From positions 1 through 62,907 of the forward strand of contig CALZIJ010000004.1 of assembly GCA_945787655.1 (NCBI GenBank): a stretch of DNA of 62,907 nucleotides, read 5' to 3'. Source of the stretch: Nitrospiria bacterium. Lineage in GTDB: Bacteria; Nitrospirota; Nitrospiria; SBBL01; JAADHI01. The position numbers and the translations under genes are program-made. Each line of letters begins with the position of its first letter. Position 1 is the stretch's first letter. The notes beneath the pieces were generated by a model. That model worked only from the letters and a program-made list of their open reading frames with translations. It was not told the DNA's origin and searched no databases. This document shows, piece by piece, positions 38,236 through 46,701 of the stretch.

Positions 38236-39267
38236 ATGAAACCCATTATCGCCATAACAATGGGAGATCCCTGCGGAATAGGGCCTGAAGTCATCGTAAA
38301 AGGACTCAGGGACAAAGGCCTCTATCAAGTCTGTCAACCCCTGGTCATCGGAAACACCATGGTCATGCGGGAGGCTGCGGCACACTTCGCGCCTGAAATC
38401 CTCATCCGGGCTGTGCAAAAAGTCTCTGAAGCGGAATTTCAACCCGGCCAGTTGGACATACTGGATCAGAATGCAGGCGATGAAACACCTGAAGAACCTT
38501 CTTTTCTGCCCGGTGTACTAAATCGCCATGCGGCACAAGCCGCTTTAAAGGCGATCAAAACCGCCGCAGCGCTGGCACTCGCGCGCGACATTCACGGCAT
38601 CGCCACCGCCCCGATCAATAAGGAAGGCATGAAGGACATCGGGTTTGCCTTTCCCGGACATACGGAATATTTTGCGAAAGCGGCGAATACTGATCATTTC
38701 GGCATGATGATGGTGGGAGGCCGGCTTAAAATCATGCTGACATCGATTCACATACCTTTGAAAGACGCCATTGCCCAACTCAATCCGGACGACCTTTTAA
38801 ACACCCTTCGGCTGACCGGCGCGGCCCTGAAACAGGATTTTGGCCTAACCCGTCCGCACATTGCTGTGGCCGGACTAAACCCGCACGCGGGTGAACGCGG
38901 TCTCCTGGGACAGGAAGAGAAAGATTCCGTGTTGCCCGCCATTCAAGCCGCGCAAAAAGAAGGGCTCCATGTCAGTGGCCCTTATCCCGCCGATACGCTT
39001 TTTTACAAACTCCAGCAACAGCAATTTGACGCAGCCGTCGCCTTGTATCATGATCAGGCCCTGATTCCCATCAAACTGATTGCCTTTGGCAATGCAGTAA
39101 ATCTCACTGCCGGGCTTCCTTTTATCCGAACCTCGGTGGATCATGGAACCGCCTTTGATATCGCAGGTCAGGGCATTGCCGATCCGGGGAGTTTACAAGC
39201 GGCGGTTCGGCTGGCCGCGGTCATGGCGTCTCATCGTTACGCACCACTAAAGAATAAAAAATTTTGA
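38236..39267 (+). CDS. pdxA: 4-hydroxythreonine-4-phosphate dehydrogenase
   Basis: 343 residues, the usual PdxA length: ITMGDPCGIGPEVI, TAPINKEGM, FPGHTEYFA, GLNPHAGERGLLGQEE and LYHDQALIPIK with the zinc-binding histidines. It oxidises 4-phosphohydroxythreonine in the DXP-dependent route to pyridoxal phosphate. It lies nine bases before rsmA; the pdxA-rsmA (ksgA) pair is conserved in many proteobacteria. Confidence 0.95.
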   Translation: MKPIIAITMGDPCGIGPEVIVKGLRDKGLYQVCQPLVIGNTMVMREAAAHFAPEILIRAVQKVSEAEFQPGQLDILDQNAGDETPEEPSFLPGVLNRHAAQAALKAIKTAAALALARDIHGIATAPINKEGMKDIGFAFPGHTEYFAKAANTDHFGMMMVGGRLKIMLTSIHIPLKDAIAQLNPDDLLNTLRLTGAALKQDFGLTRPHIAVAGLNPHAGERGLLGQEEKDSVLPAIQAAQKEGLHVSGPYPADTLFYKLQQQQFDAAVALYHDQALIPIKLIAFGNAVNLTAGLPFIRTSVDHGTAFDIAGQGIADPGSLQAAVRLAAVMASHRYAPLKNKKF

Positions 39268-39276
39268 GCAAAGCAC

Positions 39277-40149
39277 ATGTCTGTACGATCACATAACCCT
39301 GTTGATCCCAATTCGATTAAAGCAAAAAAACGGTGGGGACAAAATTTTTTAACTGATGGAAATATTCGGAGAAAGATTCTGGATTGCGCAGAGGTCCAAC
39401 CAGGGGAAAGCGTGCTCGAAATCGGTCCCGGCAAGGGATTTCTCACCCAAGGATTACTTGAACGCGGTGCAAAAGTGACCGCCGTTGAAATTGATTCCGC
39501 TTTGGTCAGGATCATCCGCTCGAAAATGGAGCACCCTTTAAACGAACAGGAATCTCGCGTTTACCAAAACTTGACCCTCATACAGGACGACGCGCTGAAG
39601 TATCACTTTAACAATCTGGATAAACCGTTCAAGGTGGTCGCCAATTTGCCTTATTATATTTCAACACCGCTTCTTTTCCGTTTTCTTAAAGAAAGAAAAC
39701 ACATCTCCCGGATGGTACTGATGCTTCAGAAAGAGGTCGCTGAAAGAATCACCGCAAAAACAGGGAGTAAAACATATGGCGCACTCTCTGTCGTACTTCA
39801 ATTTTATGCGGATGTGCGAATCGAACACACCGTTTCACCACACTGTTTCCAACCCAAACCTAAAGTGGCCTCTGCAATAATATCCATCAGGCCGCTGCAA
39901 AAAACACGCATTCATGTACGGGATGAAGCACTTTTCCTGAAAGTCGTAAAAGGCGCTTTTTTATACCGAAGAAAGCGCCTGAGAAATGCGCTCTGCTGCG
40001 CCGGCTTCCACGAACCCTGGGTCAAGGCGGCCTTACAGTCCGCAGCTTGCGATGGAGACCGCCGGGGGGAAACCTTGGAGATGAGTGAATTTGCTGCGTT
40101 ATCAGATGCCCTCGATATCTGCATAAAGGGAATCCCAAAAGAGGTTTAG
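39277..40149 (+). CDS. rsmA: 16S rRNA dimethyladenosine transferase
   Basis: 290 residues. KKRWGQNFLTDGNI at the N-terminus, SAM motif VLEIGPGKGFLT, acidic VEIDSAL, catalytic NLPYYIS and the C-terminal LQKEVAERITAKTGSKTYGALSVVL. KsgA/RsmA dimethylates two adjacent adenines of 16S helix 45 late in 30S assembly. Nine bases after pdxA. Confidence 0.95.
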   Translation: MSVRSHNPVDPNSIKAKKRWGQNFLTDGNIRRKILDCAEVQPGESVLEIGPGKGFLTQGLLERGAKVTAVEIDSALVRIIRSKMEHPLNEQESRVYQNLTLIQDDALKYHFNNLDKPFKVVANLPYYISTPLLFRFLKERKHISRMVLMLQKEVAERITAKTGSKTYGALSVVLQFYADVRIEHTVSPHCFQPKPKVASAIISIRPLQKTRIHVRDEALFLKVVKGAFLYRRKRLRNALCCAGFHEPWVKAALQSAACDGDRRGETLEMSEFAALSDALDICIKGIPKEV

Positions 40150-40210
40150 CCCCATATTTCCCTGCTGATTGATAATGGAAAACGTCTGTGATAGATTTAT
40201 TTGAGTTTAT

Positions 40211-42433
40211 ATGATGAAAATGAGGTCAAAAAATATGGTCTCGAAAGGTGTTGAAAGACACTATCTGGATGAGGTCATCGGCACAGGCCTTATCCTCTTC
40301 GGTCTGCTCATTGCAGTCAGCCTAGCCACCTATCATGCGACAGACCCTTCGTTTTCAACAATCACCTCCAACAACGATGTCCAAAACGCCATTGGTAAAA
40401 TCGGTGCGTTGTTTTCAGATATCGTTGTCCAGACTTTCGGTATTTCTTCATACCTGCTCCCGTTTTTTATTATCATTGTGGGGATTAAGCAAATTCGCCT
40501 CAAACCGCCCGCCCGAGACATCAAGGCATTCCTCATCGGATTTGTTTTAATGACACTCTCCCTTTCCGCCCTCAGGGTTTTTATGTGGACCGGACTTGAA
40601 CTAAATCCCGTACAGAGAATGCTTCCCTACAATAAAGGCGGAATCATCGGAGAATTCATTGCTTCTTTTTTTCTGGACTATTTTGCAGTGACCGGCGCCT
40701 ACATTATTTTTTCATCCCTGTTTCTAATCGGCATTATGCTTGCCTTCCCCTTTTCTCCGATACAAACCGCGCAACAATCCTTTAATGGATTTCGGATATT
40801 CAATGCATGGTGGCGTAAAAAACTGTTCCAAGGGGAAAAAAGACAACCCCGTTTTCAGGACAGTCTCAAATTGGGTGGGAATATGGGCGGCCTAACAATA
40901 AAATCGGACAACGACTCGGAACAAAATATCCCGGAAGTCGCACCGCCTCCGCCCCGTATTACCACAAAACCGGAACAGGAAGTTTTTGATTTCAACCGGG
41001 AAGAGGAGATCGGGGACTACAAACTGCCCCCTTTATCCCTTTTGTCCGATCCACCCCTGATGACCGGCGGCATGACACAAAAAGAACTGATCACACAGTC
41101 CACCATTCTTCAAAAAAAGCTCCTCGATTTTGGCGTGGAAGGCCGAGTCACGCAGGTACATCCCGGTCCTGTTATCACAATGTTTGAATTTGAACCCGCC
41201 GCAGGAGTCAAGTTAAGCCGCATAACCAACCTGTCGGATGATCTCGCGCTGGGCATGCGAGCGCTTTCCGTGCGGATTGTGGCACCCCTTCCCGGAAAAG
41301 CAACTGTGGGAATCGAAATTCCAAATCATAAGCGGGAGCCCGTTTTTCTAAAGGAAATCCTTTCGTCTCCTTCTTATAACCGAATGAGTTCCAATCTGCG
41401 TTTGGCATTGGGAAAAGACATCTTTGGGACATCCGTTTCAACCGACCTGGCTAAAATGCCGCACTTGCTCATCGCCGGGGCGACCGGGTCCGGAAAAAGT
41501 GTCGGGCTCAACGGCATGGTGCTGTCATTGCTTTTTTCCTCTACCCCGGCAGAAGTTAAAATGTTGATGATCGACCCGAAAATGCTTGAATTTTCTCTTT
41601 ACGACGGGATTCCTCATCTCATAACCCCCGTCATTGTTCGTCCCAAGGCCGCCGCCGAAGCCCTGAAAAAAATGGTGGCTGAAATGCAGCGCCGCTACGA
41701 ACTGCTCTCTGAAAAAGGGGTCAGAAACATTGATGCCTACAATAAAGTGGCCGCACAATCCGATGACTTGAGCCTGCTGCCCTACATTGTTGTTTTTATT
41801 GATGAGCTTGCAGATTTAATGATGGTCGCCGCCCGGCAGGTCGAAGATTCCATCGCACGCCTGGCACAGATGGCCCGCGCGGCAGGGATTCATCTTGTCC
41901 TCGCGACACAACGGCCTTCCGTCGATGTACTGACCGGCTTGATCAAGGCCAACTTTCCCGCGCGGATGGCCTTTAATGTCTCCTCAAAAACGGATTCACG
42001 AACCATTCTGGATGCAAATGGCGCTGAAAAACTGTTAGGAAAAGGGGACATGCTTTATCTCTCCGCCGGCACAGGAAAACTCACCCGTGTTCACGGGGCT
42101 TATATTTCCGAGGAAGAAGTTAAAAAAGTGGTTTCATTTATCAAAGGACAATCGCAAGCGCACTATGACGAAGTTTTTTCAGAAAACGAATCCACAGAAA
42201 AAGAATATACCGGTGATGAAGAACGGGACGAACGATACGAAGATGCCAGAGAATTGGTCATTTCAACCGGACAAGCATCGGCCTCTTTTCTCCAACGCCG
42301 GATGCGGGTGGGATATCCCAGGGCGGCCCGTATGATTGAAATGATGGAAGAAGACGGGCTTGTCGGTCCCGCCATTGGCAGTAAACCCAGAGAAATACTT
42401 ATCCGAAAGGAAGAAGGAGACCGCGCACCATGA
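40211..42433 (+). CDS. ftsK: FtsK/SpoIIIE DNA translocase
   Basis: 740 residues: four N-terminal membrane helices anchor it at the septum (to about residue 180), a short linker, then a RecA-like motor with Walker A LIAGATGSGKSVG, Walker B VVFIDELADLMM and LATQRPSVDVLTG, and a winged-helix gamma domain (GYPRAARMIEMMEEDGLVGPA) that reads KOPS-like sequences. It moves chromosome ends and works with XerCD at division. It overlaps lolA by four bases. The linker is short compared with E. coli FtsK. Confidence 0.96.
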   Translation: MMKMRSKNMVSKGVERHYLDEVIGTGLILFGLLIAVSLATYHATDPSFSTITSNNDVQNAIGKIGALFSDIVVQTFGISSYLLPFFIIIVGIKQIRLKPPARDIKAFLIGFVLMTLSLSALRVFMWTGLELNPVQRMLPYNKGGIIGEFIASFFLDYFAVTGAYIIFSSLFLIGIMLAFPFSPIQTAQQSFNGFRIFNAWWRKKLFQGEKRQPRFQDSLKLGGNMGGLTIKSDNDSEQNIPEVAPPPPRITTKPEQEVFDFNREEEIGDYKLPPLSLLSDPPLMTGGMTQKELITQSTILQKKLLDFGVEGRVTQVHPGPVITMFEFEPAAGVKLSRITNLSDDLALGMRALSVRIVAPLPGKATVGIEIPNHKREPVFLKEILSSPSYNRMSSNLRLALGKDIFGTSVSTDLAKMPHLLIAGATGSGKSVGLNGMVLSLLFSSTPAEVKMLMIDPKMLEFSLYDGIPHLITPVIVRPKAAAEALKKMVAEMQRRYELLSEKGVRNIDAYNKVAAQSDDLSLLPYIVVFIDELADLMMVAARQVEDSIARLAQMARAAGIHLVLATQRPSVDVLTGLIKANFPARMAFNVSSKTDSRTILDANGAEKLLGKGDMLYLSAGTGKLTRVHGAYISEEEVKKVVSFIKGQSQAHYDEVFSENESTEKEYTGDEERDERYEDARELVISTGQASASFLQRRMRVGYPRAARMIEMMEEDGLVGPAIGSKPREILIRKEEGDRAP

Positions 42434-43143
42434 TCATTTTTGTACACCACCTTCACACACAACTCTGCCGATGGCGTTTCCTGCTCGTTGCCGTTCTCTT
42501 GCTCGGTCTCCCACAAACCGCAAGGAGCGAAGCTGCGTCCGAATCGGAGACGGCGCTGAGTAAGGCGATCAAGGAAATTCACCAAACCTATGAAAAAATA
42601 CAGGATTTACAAGCCGATTTTGTACAAACCGTTGAAATTCAAGGCTTTGACACGACCTACGTGTCCACTGGAAAAGTGTTCATAAAAAAAGGGAAAATGC
42701 TTTGGGACTATATCGAACCCGGCAAACAAATGATCTATGTCAACGATGGCGGATTTGAATACTATGTCCCGGATCACAAACAGGTCATCCGAAGCCGGGT
42801 TGGAGGCCAATCAGACAGCCACCTCCCTTTACAACTGCTTTCCGGGCTGGGTCGCCTTGATCAGGATTTTAAGGTTTCCTTTGCCATTGAACCTCCAAAG
42901 CCCGGGGAGGCCGTACACCTCAAGCTGGTTCCGAATAACAATATGGGCCTGATTCACATCGATATCACCGTCATTCCTTCATCTCAAATCAAAGGCCTCG
43001 TGATTGACCAGGTCGTGCTTTATGAACAAAATGGCAACATCTCCACCTCCATCTTTGAAAAAGTCAAAATCAACCAAGGACTGAACGATACCCTGTTTGA
43101 TTTTGAAATTCCGGACGACGTTGAAGTGATCGACGGTCCATGA
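42430..43143 (+). CDS. lolA: Outer-membrane lipoprotein carrier protein
   Basis: 237 residues with a signal peptide (cleavage near ARS, about residue 33). LolA pattern: IHQTYEKIQDLQADFVQTV, KGKMLWDYIEPGKQMIYVNDGGFEYYVPDHKQV, and the C-terminal FEKVKINQGLNDTLFDFEIPDDVEVI. LolA takes lipoproteins from LolCDE and hands them to the outer membrane, showing that the cell is diderm. The ftsK-lolA overlap (ATGA) mirrors the conserved ftsK-lolA order of proteobacteria. Confidence 0.93.
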   Translation: MIIFVHHLHTQLCRWRFLLVAVLLLGLPQTARSEAASESETALSKAIKEIHQTYEKIQDLQADFVQTVEIQGFDTTYVSTGKVFIKKGKMLWDYIEPGKQMIYVNDGGFEYYVPDHKQVIRSRVGGQSDSHLPLQLLSGLGRLDQDFKVSFAIEPPKPGEAVHLKLVPNNNMGLIHIDITVIPSSQIKGLVIDQVVLYEQNGNISTSIFEKVKINQGLNDTLFDFEIPDDVEVIDGP

Positions 43144-43159
43144 AGAAGCTTTCGTTTAA

Positions 43160-43188
43160 TTGACAGATGCCAATCGATCTGCTAAAAA
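43160..43188 (+). promoter_or_regulatory. Promoter of tRNA-Val
   Basis: TTGACA (43160-43165), 17-base spacer, TAAAAA (43183-43188), just after lolA and about 30 bases before the tRNA. Confidence 0.6.
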
Positions 43189-43218
43189 ACCCTTCTCATC
43201 ATCTCGGTTTTTCAGGAT

Positions 43219-43293
43219 GGGCGATTAGCTCAGTGGTAGAGCGCTTCCTTCACACGGAAGAGGTCGCAGGTTCGATACCCGCATCGCCTACCA
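43219..43293 (+). tRNA. tRNA-Val (anticodon CAC)
   Basis: 75 bases with encoded CCA. Cloverleaf: acceptor GGGCGAT/ATCGCCT (first pair G-T), D arm GCTC/GAGC, anticodon stem CTTCC/GGAAG with loop TTCACAC giving CAC (reads GUG), 5-base variable loop, and T loop TTCGATA. The T stem GCAGG/CCCGC has one A-C mismatch. Sequence is otherwise typical of a bacterial valine tRNA. Confidence 0.95.
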
Positions 43294-43415
43294 GGATTTT
43301 TATCTCATTACATTCTATAAAGGCTGTCTTTTTTGTCTGGGTTTTATGACTGAACTCAACCACACAATCACAGGCTGGGCAATCCCGGATGTAAATCAGA
43401 ATACGGCCGGCATCA

Positions 43416-44540
43416 ATGGGGTGGTACGTCAGCAACAAAAACAAAAGATACCATACAAATCTCTTGACCTCTTGTCCAGATTCACCCGACTTTAAGGCAC
43501 TGAAAAGGCAGGCTGCGCTTTTGTTGAAGGAACAAAAAATAAAAAACCGCCCACGGCCCTTCATTCAAAACCCTTCCTTCCGAAGCCCGTATCGTCAACA
43601 ACAGGCTTCATCCCCAAGCCGGTCTCTTCAACGAATGATAGGCAATTATGCCCTCCAAAATGGAAATCACGCGCCGTCAAACCTTTGTTCAGGAGTCGGA
43701 CAACCCGACCCCGGATCGCTTGGGACAAATACAAGGCCACCCACAAATATACTGCAACGTCAGGAAGCCGGGACAGGAGGATCGGAATCTGGCCCAGAGC
43801 TGGACCTTCGCCTGTCACTGCCGCTCGCCACCCCTGAAGGAACTCCCTGTGAAGGGACACAATTGCAAACCATCACGACCTTAACGGAAACCGCCCAAAC
43901 CTGGAGGACAGGGGCATTAAGCTGGCTGGATAATTTTCAAACCCATGTCCGTCGATTTGCACCACACACAGAAGGCCGGTTTTCCCGGATAGGCCCGGTC
44001 GTTTACCGTGAGCTGCAAATGCTGAATGCCCATTTTGGCATACAGGAACCCCTCTGGAGAAACCGCCGCCAGCGCTGGCCAATGTCGGAAAGCGACGAAT
44101 TCCCTGTCGAAAGTTTTGAAGATTTTGCAAACAGTATTAATCCGATCCGCAGAAATTTCTCTGGGGTGACCCTCAGCGGGCTGTCCCCTTACTGCTCGGA
44201 TACCTGCCCGCAAAACGGAGAAGGCGCAGACCGATTGGGAAGTTCCCACCCGGGATCAAATACCTATACGATGTTTTTTGGATGTTTTACCGACAATATT
44301 GCAGAACAAAGATTAACCGGGGTGATACTCCATGAAGCTTTTCATGCAAGTTACAGTGACTTTAACCACGACACCTATTCCTTCCAGGATCATTACCCGG
44401 GCCGCAATGCGCTCACCAACGCGGATTCATATGCCACATTTGCCGCACACGCAACATTAGGTCGGGATTACAGACGTTTTTTTAGACCGGCTGAAGCAAT
44501 GGAAATCACAGGGGAGATTCCCTCAACTCAATCTGAGTAA
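43416..44540 (+). CDS. Putative zinc metallopeptidase (M35-like), eCIS-effector-like N-terminus
   Basis: 374 residues. The N-terminal ~125 residues are low-complexity and contain SLQRMIGNYALQ (70-81) and ILQRQE (112-117), short motifs that recur in DUF4157-type proteins associated with extracellular contractile injection systems. The C-terminal half has HEAFH (306-310) followed by Asp337 in NADSYATF, the order of the aspzincin (M35, lysine-specific metallo-endopeptidase) site. Eight Cys are spread through the middle. No injection-system structural gene lies in the window. No clear ribosome site is seen and the start is uncertain. It sits directly after tRNA-Val, a usual place for acquired genes. 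Confidence 0.65.
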   Translation: MGWYVSNKNKRYHTNLLTSCPDSPDFKALKRQAALLLKEQKIKNRPRPFIQNPSFRSPYRQQQASSPSRSLQRMIGNYALQNGNHAPSNLCSGVGQPDPGSLGTNTRPPTNILQRQEAGTGGSESGPELDLRLSLPLATPEGTPCEGTQLQTITTLTETAQTWRTGALSWLDNFQTHVRRFAPHTEGRFSRIGPVVYRELQMLNAHFGIQEPLWRNRRQRWPMSESDEFPVESFEDFANSINPIRRNFSGVTLSGLSPYCSDTCPQNGEGADRLGSSHPGSNTYTMFFGCFTDNIAEQRLTGVILHEAFHASYSDFNHDTYSFQDHYPGRNALTNADSYATFAAHATLGRDYRRFFRPAEAMEITGEIPSTQSE

Positions 44541-44646
44541 ACAGAATCTGTTCCGTTTAAATCCCATGGTCGATCACAGAATCAATACGGGTTTTTTCAG
44601 CCTAAAACTATTTTAGAGTCCGTGCCGCGCCCAAACTCTTTGGAGC

Positions 44647-44934
44647 TTACAAAGACCCTTTCAATACCGTCGACGGCTTAAAGCGAATCGACTTGGAGGC
44701 TTTGATCTTGATTGTTTCTCCCGTTTTCGGGTTTCGTCCCTTTCGGGCCGCACGCTTGGTGAGAATAAAAGTACCAAAACCGGGGACACCTTGTTTCCCT
44801 TCTTTTTTAACTGCCTTTCCGATTGAGGTGAATGTTTCAGAAATCACCGCATCCACCATCTTTTTACTCACATCCATTTTCGTACTTTTAGAAACAGACT
44901 TGGTAATCTTTTCAATCAACTCCGCTTTGGTCAT
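44647..44934 (-). CDS. hup: HU-family DNA-binding protein
   Basis: 95 residues. TKAELIEKITKSVSKSTK, GFGTFILTKRAARKGRNPKTGE with the beta-arm that contains Pro in the RNP motif, and the C-terminal IRFKPSTVLKGSL. It bends and compacts DNA as a dimer. A strong promoter and AAAGGAG precede the ATG. I cannot separate HupA/HupB type or IHF, but the sequence is HU-like. Confidence 0.95.
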   Translation of the reverse strand: MTKAELIEKITKSVSKSTKMDVSKKMVDAVISETFTSIGKAVKKEGKQGVPGFGTFILTKRAARKGRNPKTGETIKIKASKSIRFKPSTVLKGSL

Positions 44935-44973
44935 ATGTTCTCCTTTTAAAAAACTCCGTTAATATATAGTAGA

Positions 44974-45002
44974 ACTCTATCCATAAATCCCAAAAAAGTC
45001 AA
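44974..45002 (-). promoter_or_regulatory. Promoter of the HU gene
   Basis: Minus strand: TTGACT (45002-44997), 17-base spacer, TAGAGT (44979-44974); about 40 bases upstream of the ATG at 44934. Confidence 0.55.
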
Positions 45003-45188
45003 AACAAAGTGCAAGGTATGCCTTGTTATTTCTTGTATGTCCTTACCATTGCCTGCCCTTGACATCAACTGCACCCGGACTCTTTTTGGATAAAACTTAA
45101 ATATAATACGCAGAATTTCAAACGAACTTTCATCGGCACAAATAGACAAAAGTGATAGACTAGAAAAGACGATCAACAGGCAAACCCA

Positions 45189-46283
45189 ATGTCACAGACA
45201 CATTCTTCAGGAGGAATAAAAGAATCAAAGCTGTCTTTTTCTCAATCTTCCGTACTGTCTTTTAAAACAGGGGAGGTTGTTACAGCCAAAATATTACAGC
45301 GGCTTGGCCCGAATACCGTATTGATCCAGCTCAAAAACAATATCATTAAAGCCAAGACAGCGCGGATACTTCCTGAAGGGATACAAGCACACTTTAAAGT
45401 CATCTCAACTGAAAAAGAAATTCAGTTAAAACCACTTTTTTCTTTGACAAGTCCGGAAGAGATATTCTTACATGCCCTTCAATTTCACAAGGGAAAGGGA
45501 CGCCCTCTTTCTGAAATTCAAAGCGCCTTGCACCGTTTGATGTCGTTGCCAAAAGCTGTTCAAAAACAATGGCCTGATGTCTCCATTCTCAATCAGCTCA
45601 TGCGAGGCATTTTGGATTTGTCAGGAGGGCAAATAAAGACCCTGCTTGAATCTTCAGGATTATTTTTTGAAAACAAACTCAAAAAACTAATACAACACTC
45701 AAGGTCCGAAGACATGAGTGAAAGTGACCTGACTCTTGAATTATCAAATATCCTGAAAAATGATTTGAAAGGAATTTTATTAACGATACAAAACCATCTT
45801 AAAGACCGAAGCCTTCTCGAATTGTTGGCAAAACACAAAATTGTTCTGCGTGATTTGGAAGCCTCCGTTGAGCTTCTGTTATCAGAAATTACGGCCCGGC
45901 AGATACGCTCGAAACAAAACCACACCCTGCAATACTTTCTCCCTGTGGCCTGGGAAGGGTTAGAGCGAGGAGAAATAATACTTAAAAAAAACGGCTCAAA
46001 AAAATTATACACAAGGGATGCCGCTCAAAATGCCTGCATGATTCAACTGGATTTGGGAAAAGCGGGGAAGATCAGTATTCACATTCAAATGATTTCAAAA
46101 AAATTCCATTTAAATTTCGCAGCGGAAAACCCAAAGCTTGCCGAACGCATACAGAAAGAGACCCCTGAACTTCAATCCCGGTTTCAGCAGTCAGACCTGC
46201 AATGGGGCGACCTGACAGTACACCATCAGGAAAAAATACACTTTGAACAAACGATCGAAAAAGGAATCGATATTAAAGTATGA
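45189..46283 (+). CDS. FliK-like flagellar hook-length control C-terminal domain protein
   Basis: 364 residues, cytoplasmic. Residues ~1-75 form an N-terminal beta domain (GEVVTAKILQRLGPNTVLIQLKN..), the middle is helical, and the C-terminal ~100 residues (MIQLDLGKAGKISIHIQMISKKFHLNFAAEN..) match the FliK hook-length-control C-terminal domain that switches FlhB specificity. Overall it is shorter than typical FliK and lacks the long ruler region. It overlaps the FlhX gene by four bases, making a two-gene unit away from any flagellar operon in this window. A role as a FliK paralogue is inferred. Confidence 0.7.
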   Translation: MSQTHSSGGIKESKLSFSQSSVLSFKTGEVVTAKILQRLGPNTVLIQLKNNIIKAKTARILPEGIQAHFKVISTEKEIQLKPLFSLTSPEEIFLHALQFHKGKGRPLSEIQSALHRLMSLPKAVQKQWPDVSILNQLMRGILDLSGGQIKTLLESSGLFFENKLKKLIQHSRSEDMSESDLTLELSNILKNDLKGILLTIQNHLKDRSLLELLAKHKIVLRDLEASVELLLSEITARQIRSKQNHTLQYFLPVAWEGLERGEIILKKNGSKKLYTRDAAQNACMIQLDLGKAGKISIHIQMISKKFHLNFAAENPKLAERIQKETPELQSRFQQSDLQWGDLTVHHQEKIHFEQTIEKGIDIKV

Positions 46284-46543
46284 GTGAAGAACTAAAAAAA
46301 GCTGTTGCACTGAAATACACACATGGTACTGATTTTGCCCCATATGTCTTGGCTCAGGGAAACGGGCGGCTTGCCGATGAAATGATTGAAATCGCCCGCA
46401 GGGAAAATATTTACATTCACGAAGACAAAGACATGATCGAAATCCTGTCTTCACTCGACCAAACCGCTCATATCCCCCCGGAGTTATACCGGGCCGTTGC
46501 CGAGACCCTGGCTTTTGTCTATGCCGTAAGCGGAAAATTCTAG
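46280..46543 (+). CDS. FlhX: stand-alone FlhB C-terminal-like protein
   Basis: 87 residues matching the cytoplasmic C-terminal domain of FlhB/EscU: AVALKYTHGTDFAPYVLAQG, ARRENIYIHEDKDMIEIL, IPPELYRAVAETLAFVY. The NPTH cleavage site is absent (the chain begins after it). Such proteins (FlhX, YlqH) can partly replace the cleaved FlhB domain in export-switching. It overlaps the FliK-like gene by four bases. Confidence 0.88.
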   Translation: MSEELKKAVALKYTHGTDFAPYVLAQGNGRLADEMIEIARRENIYIHEDKDMIEILSSLDQTAHIPPELYRAVAETLAFVYAVSGKF

Positions 46544-46701
46544 ACACATCCCGTAAGCGGGTAACAGTCGACTTCCAGGCTTGTCCTTTTATATGAGTCA
46601 ATTTAATTTCATGACTCCTATTTCCATGACGCAACTTGTTTAAACAATAATAAAATGTTAATTTTTCCAAGCATTCACCCTTTGTATTCTGACGGAGCCG
46701 A

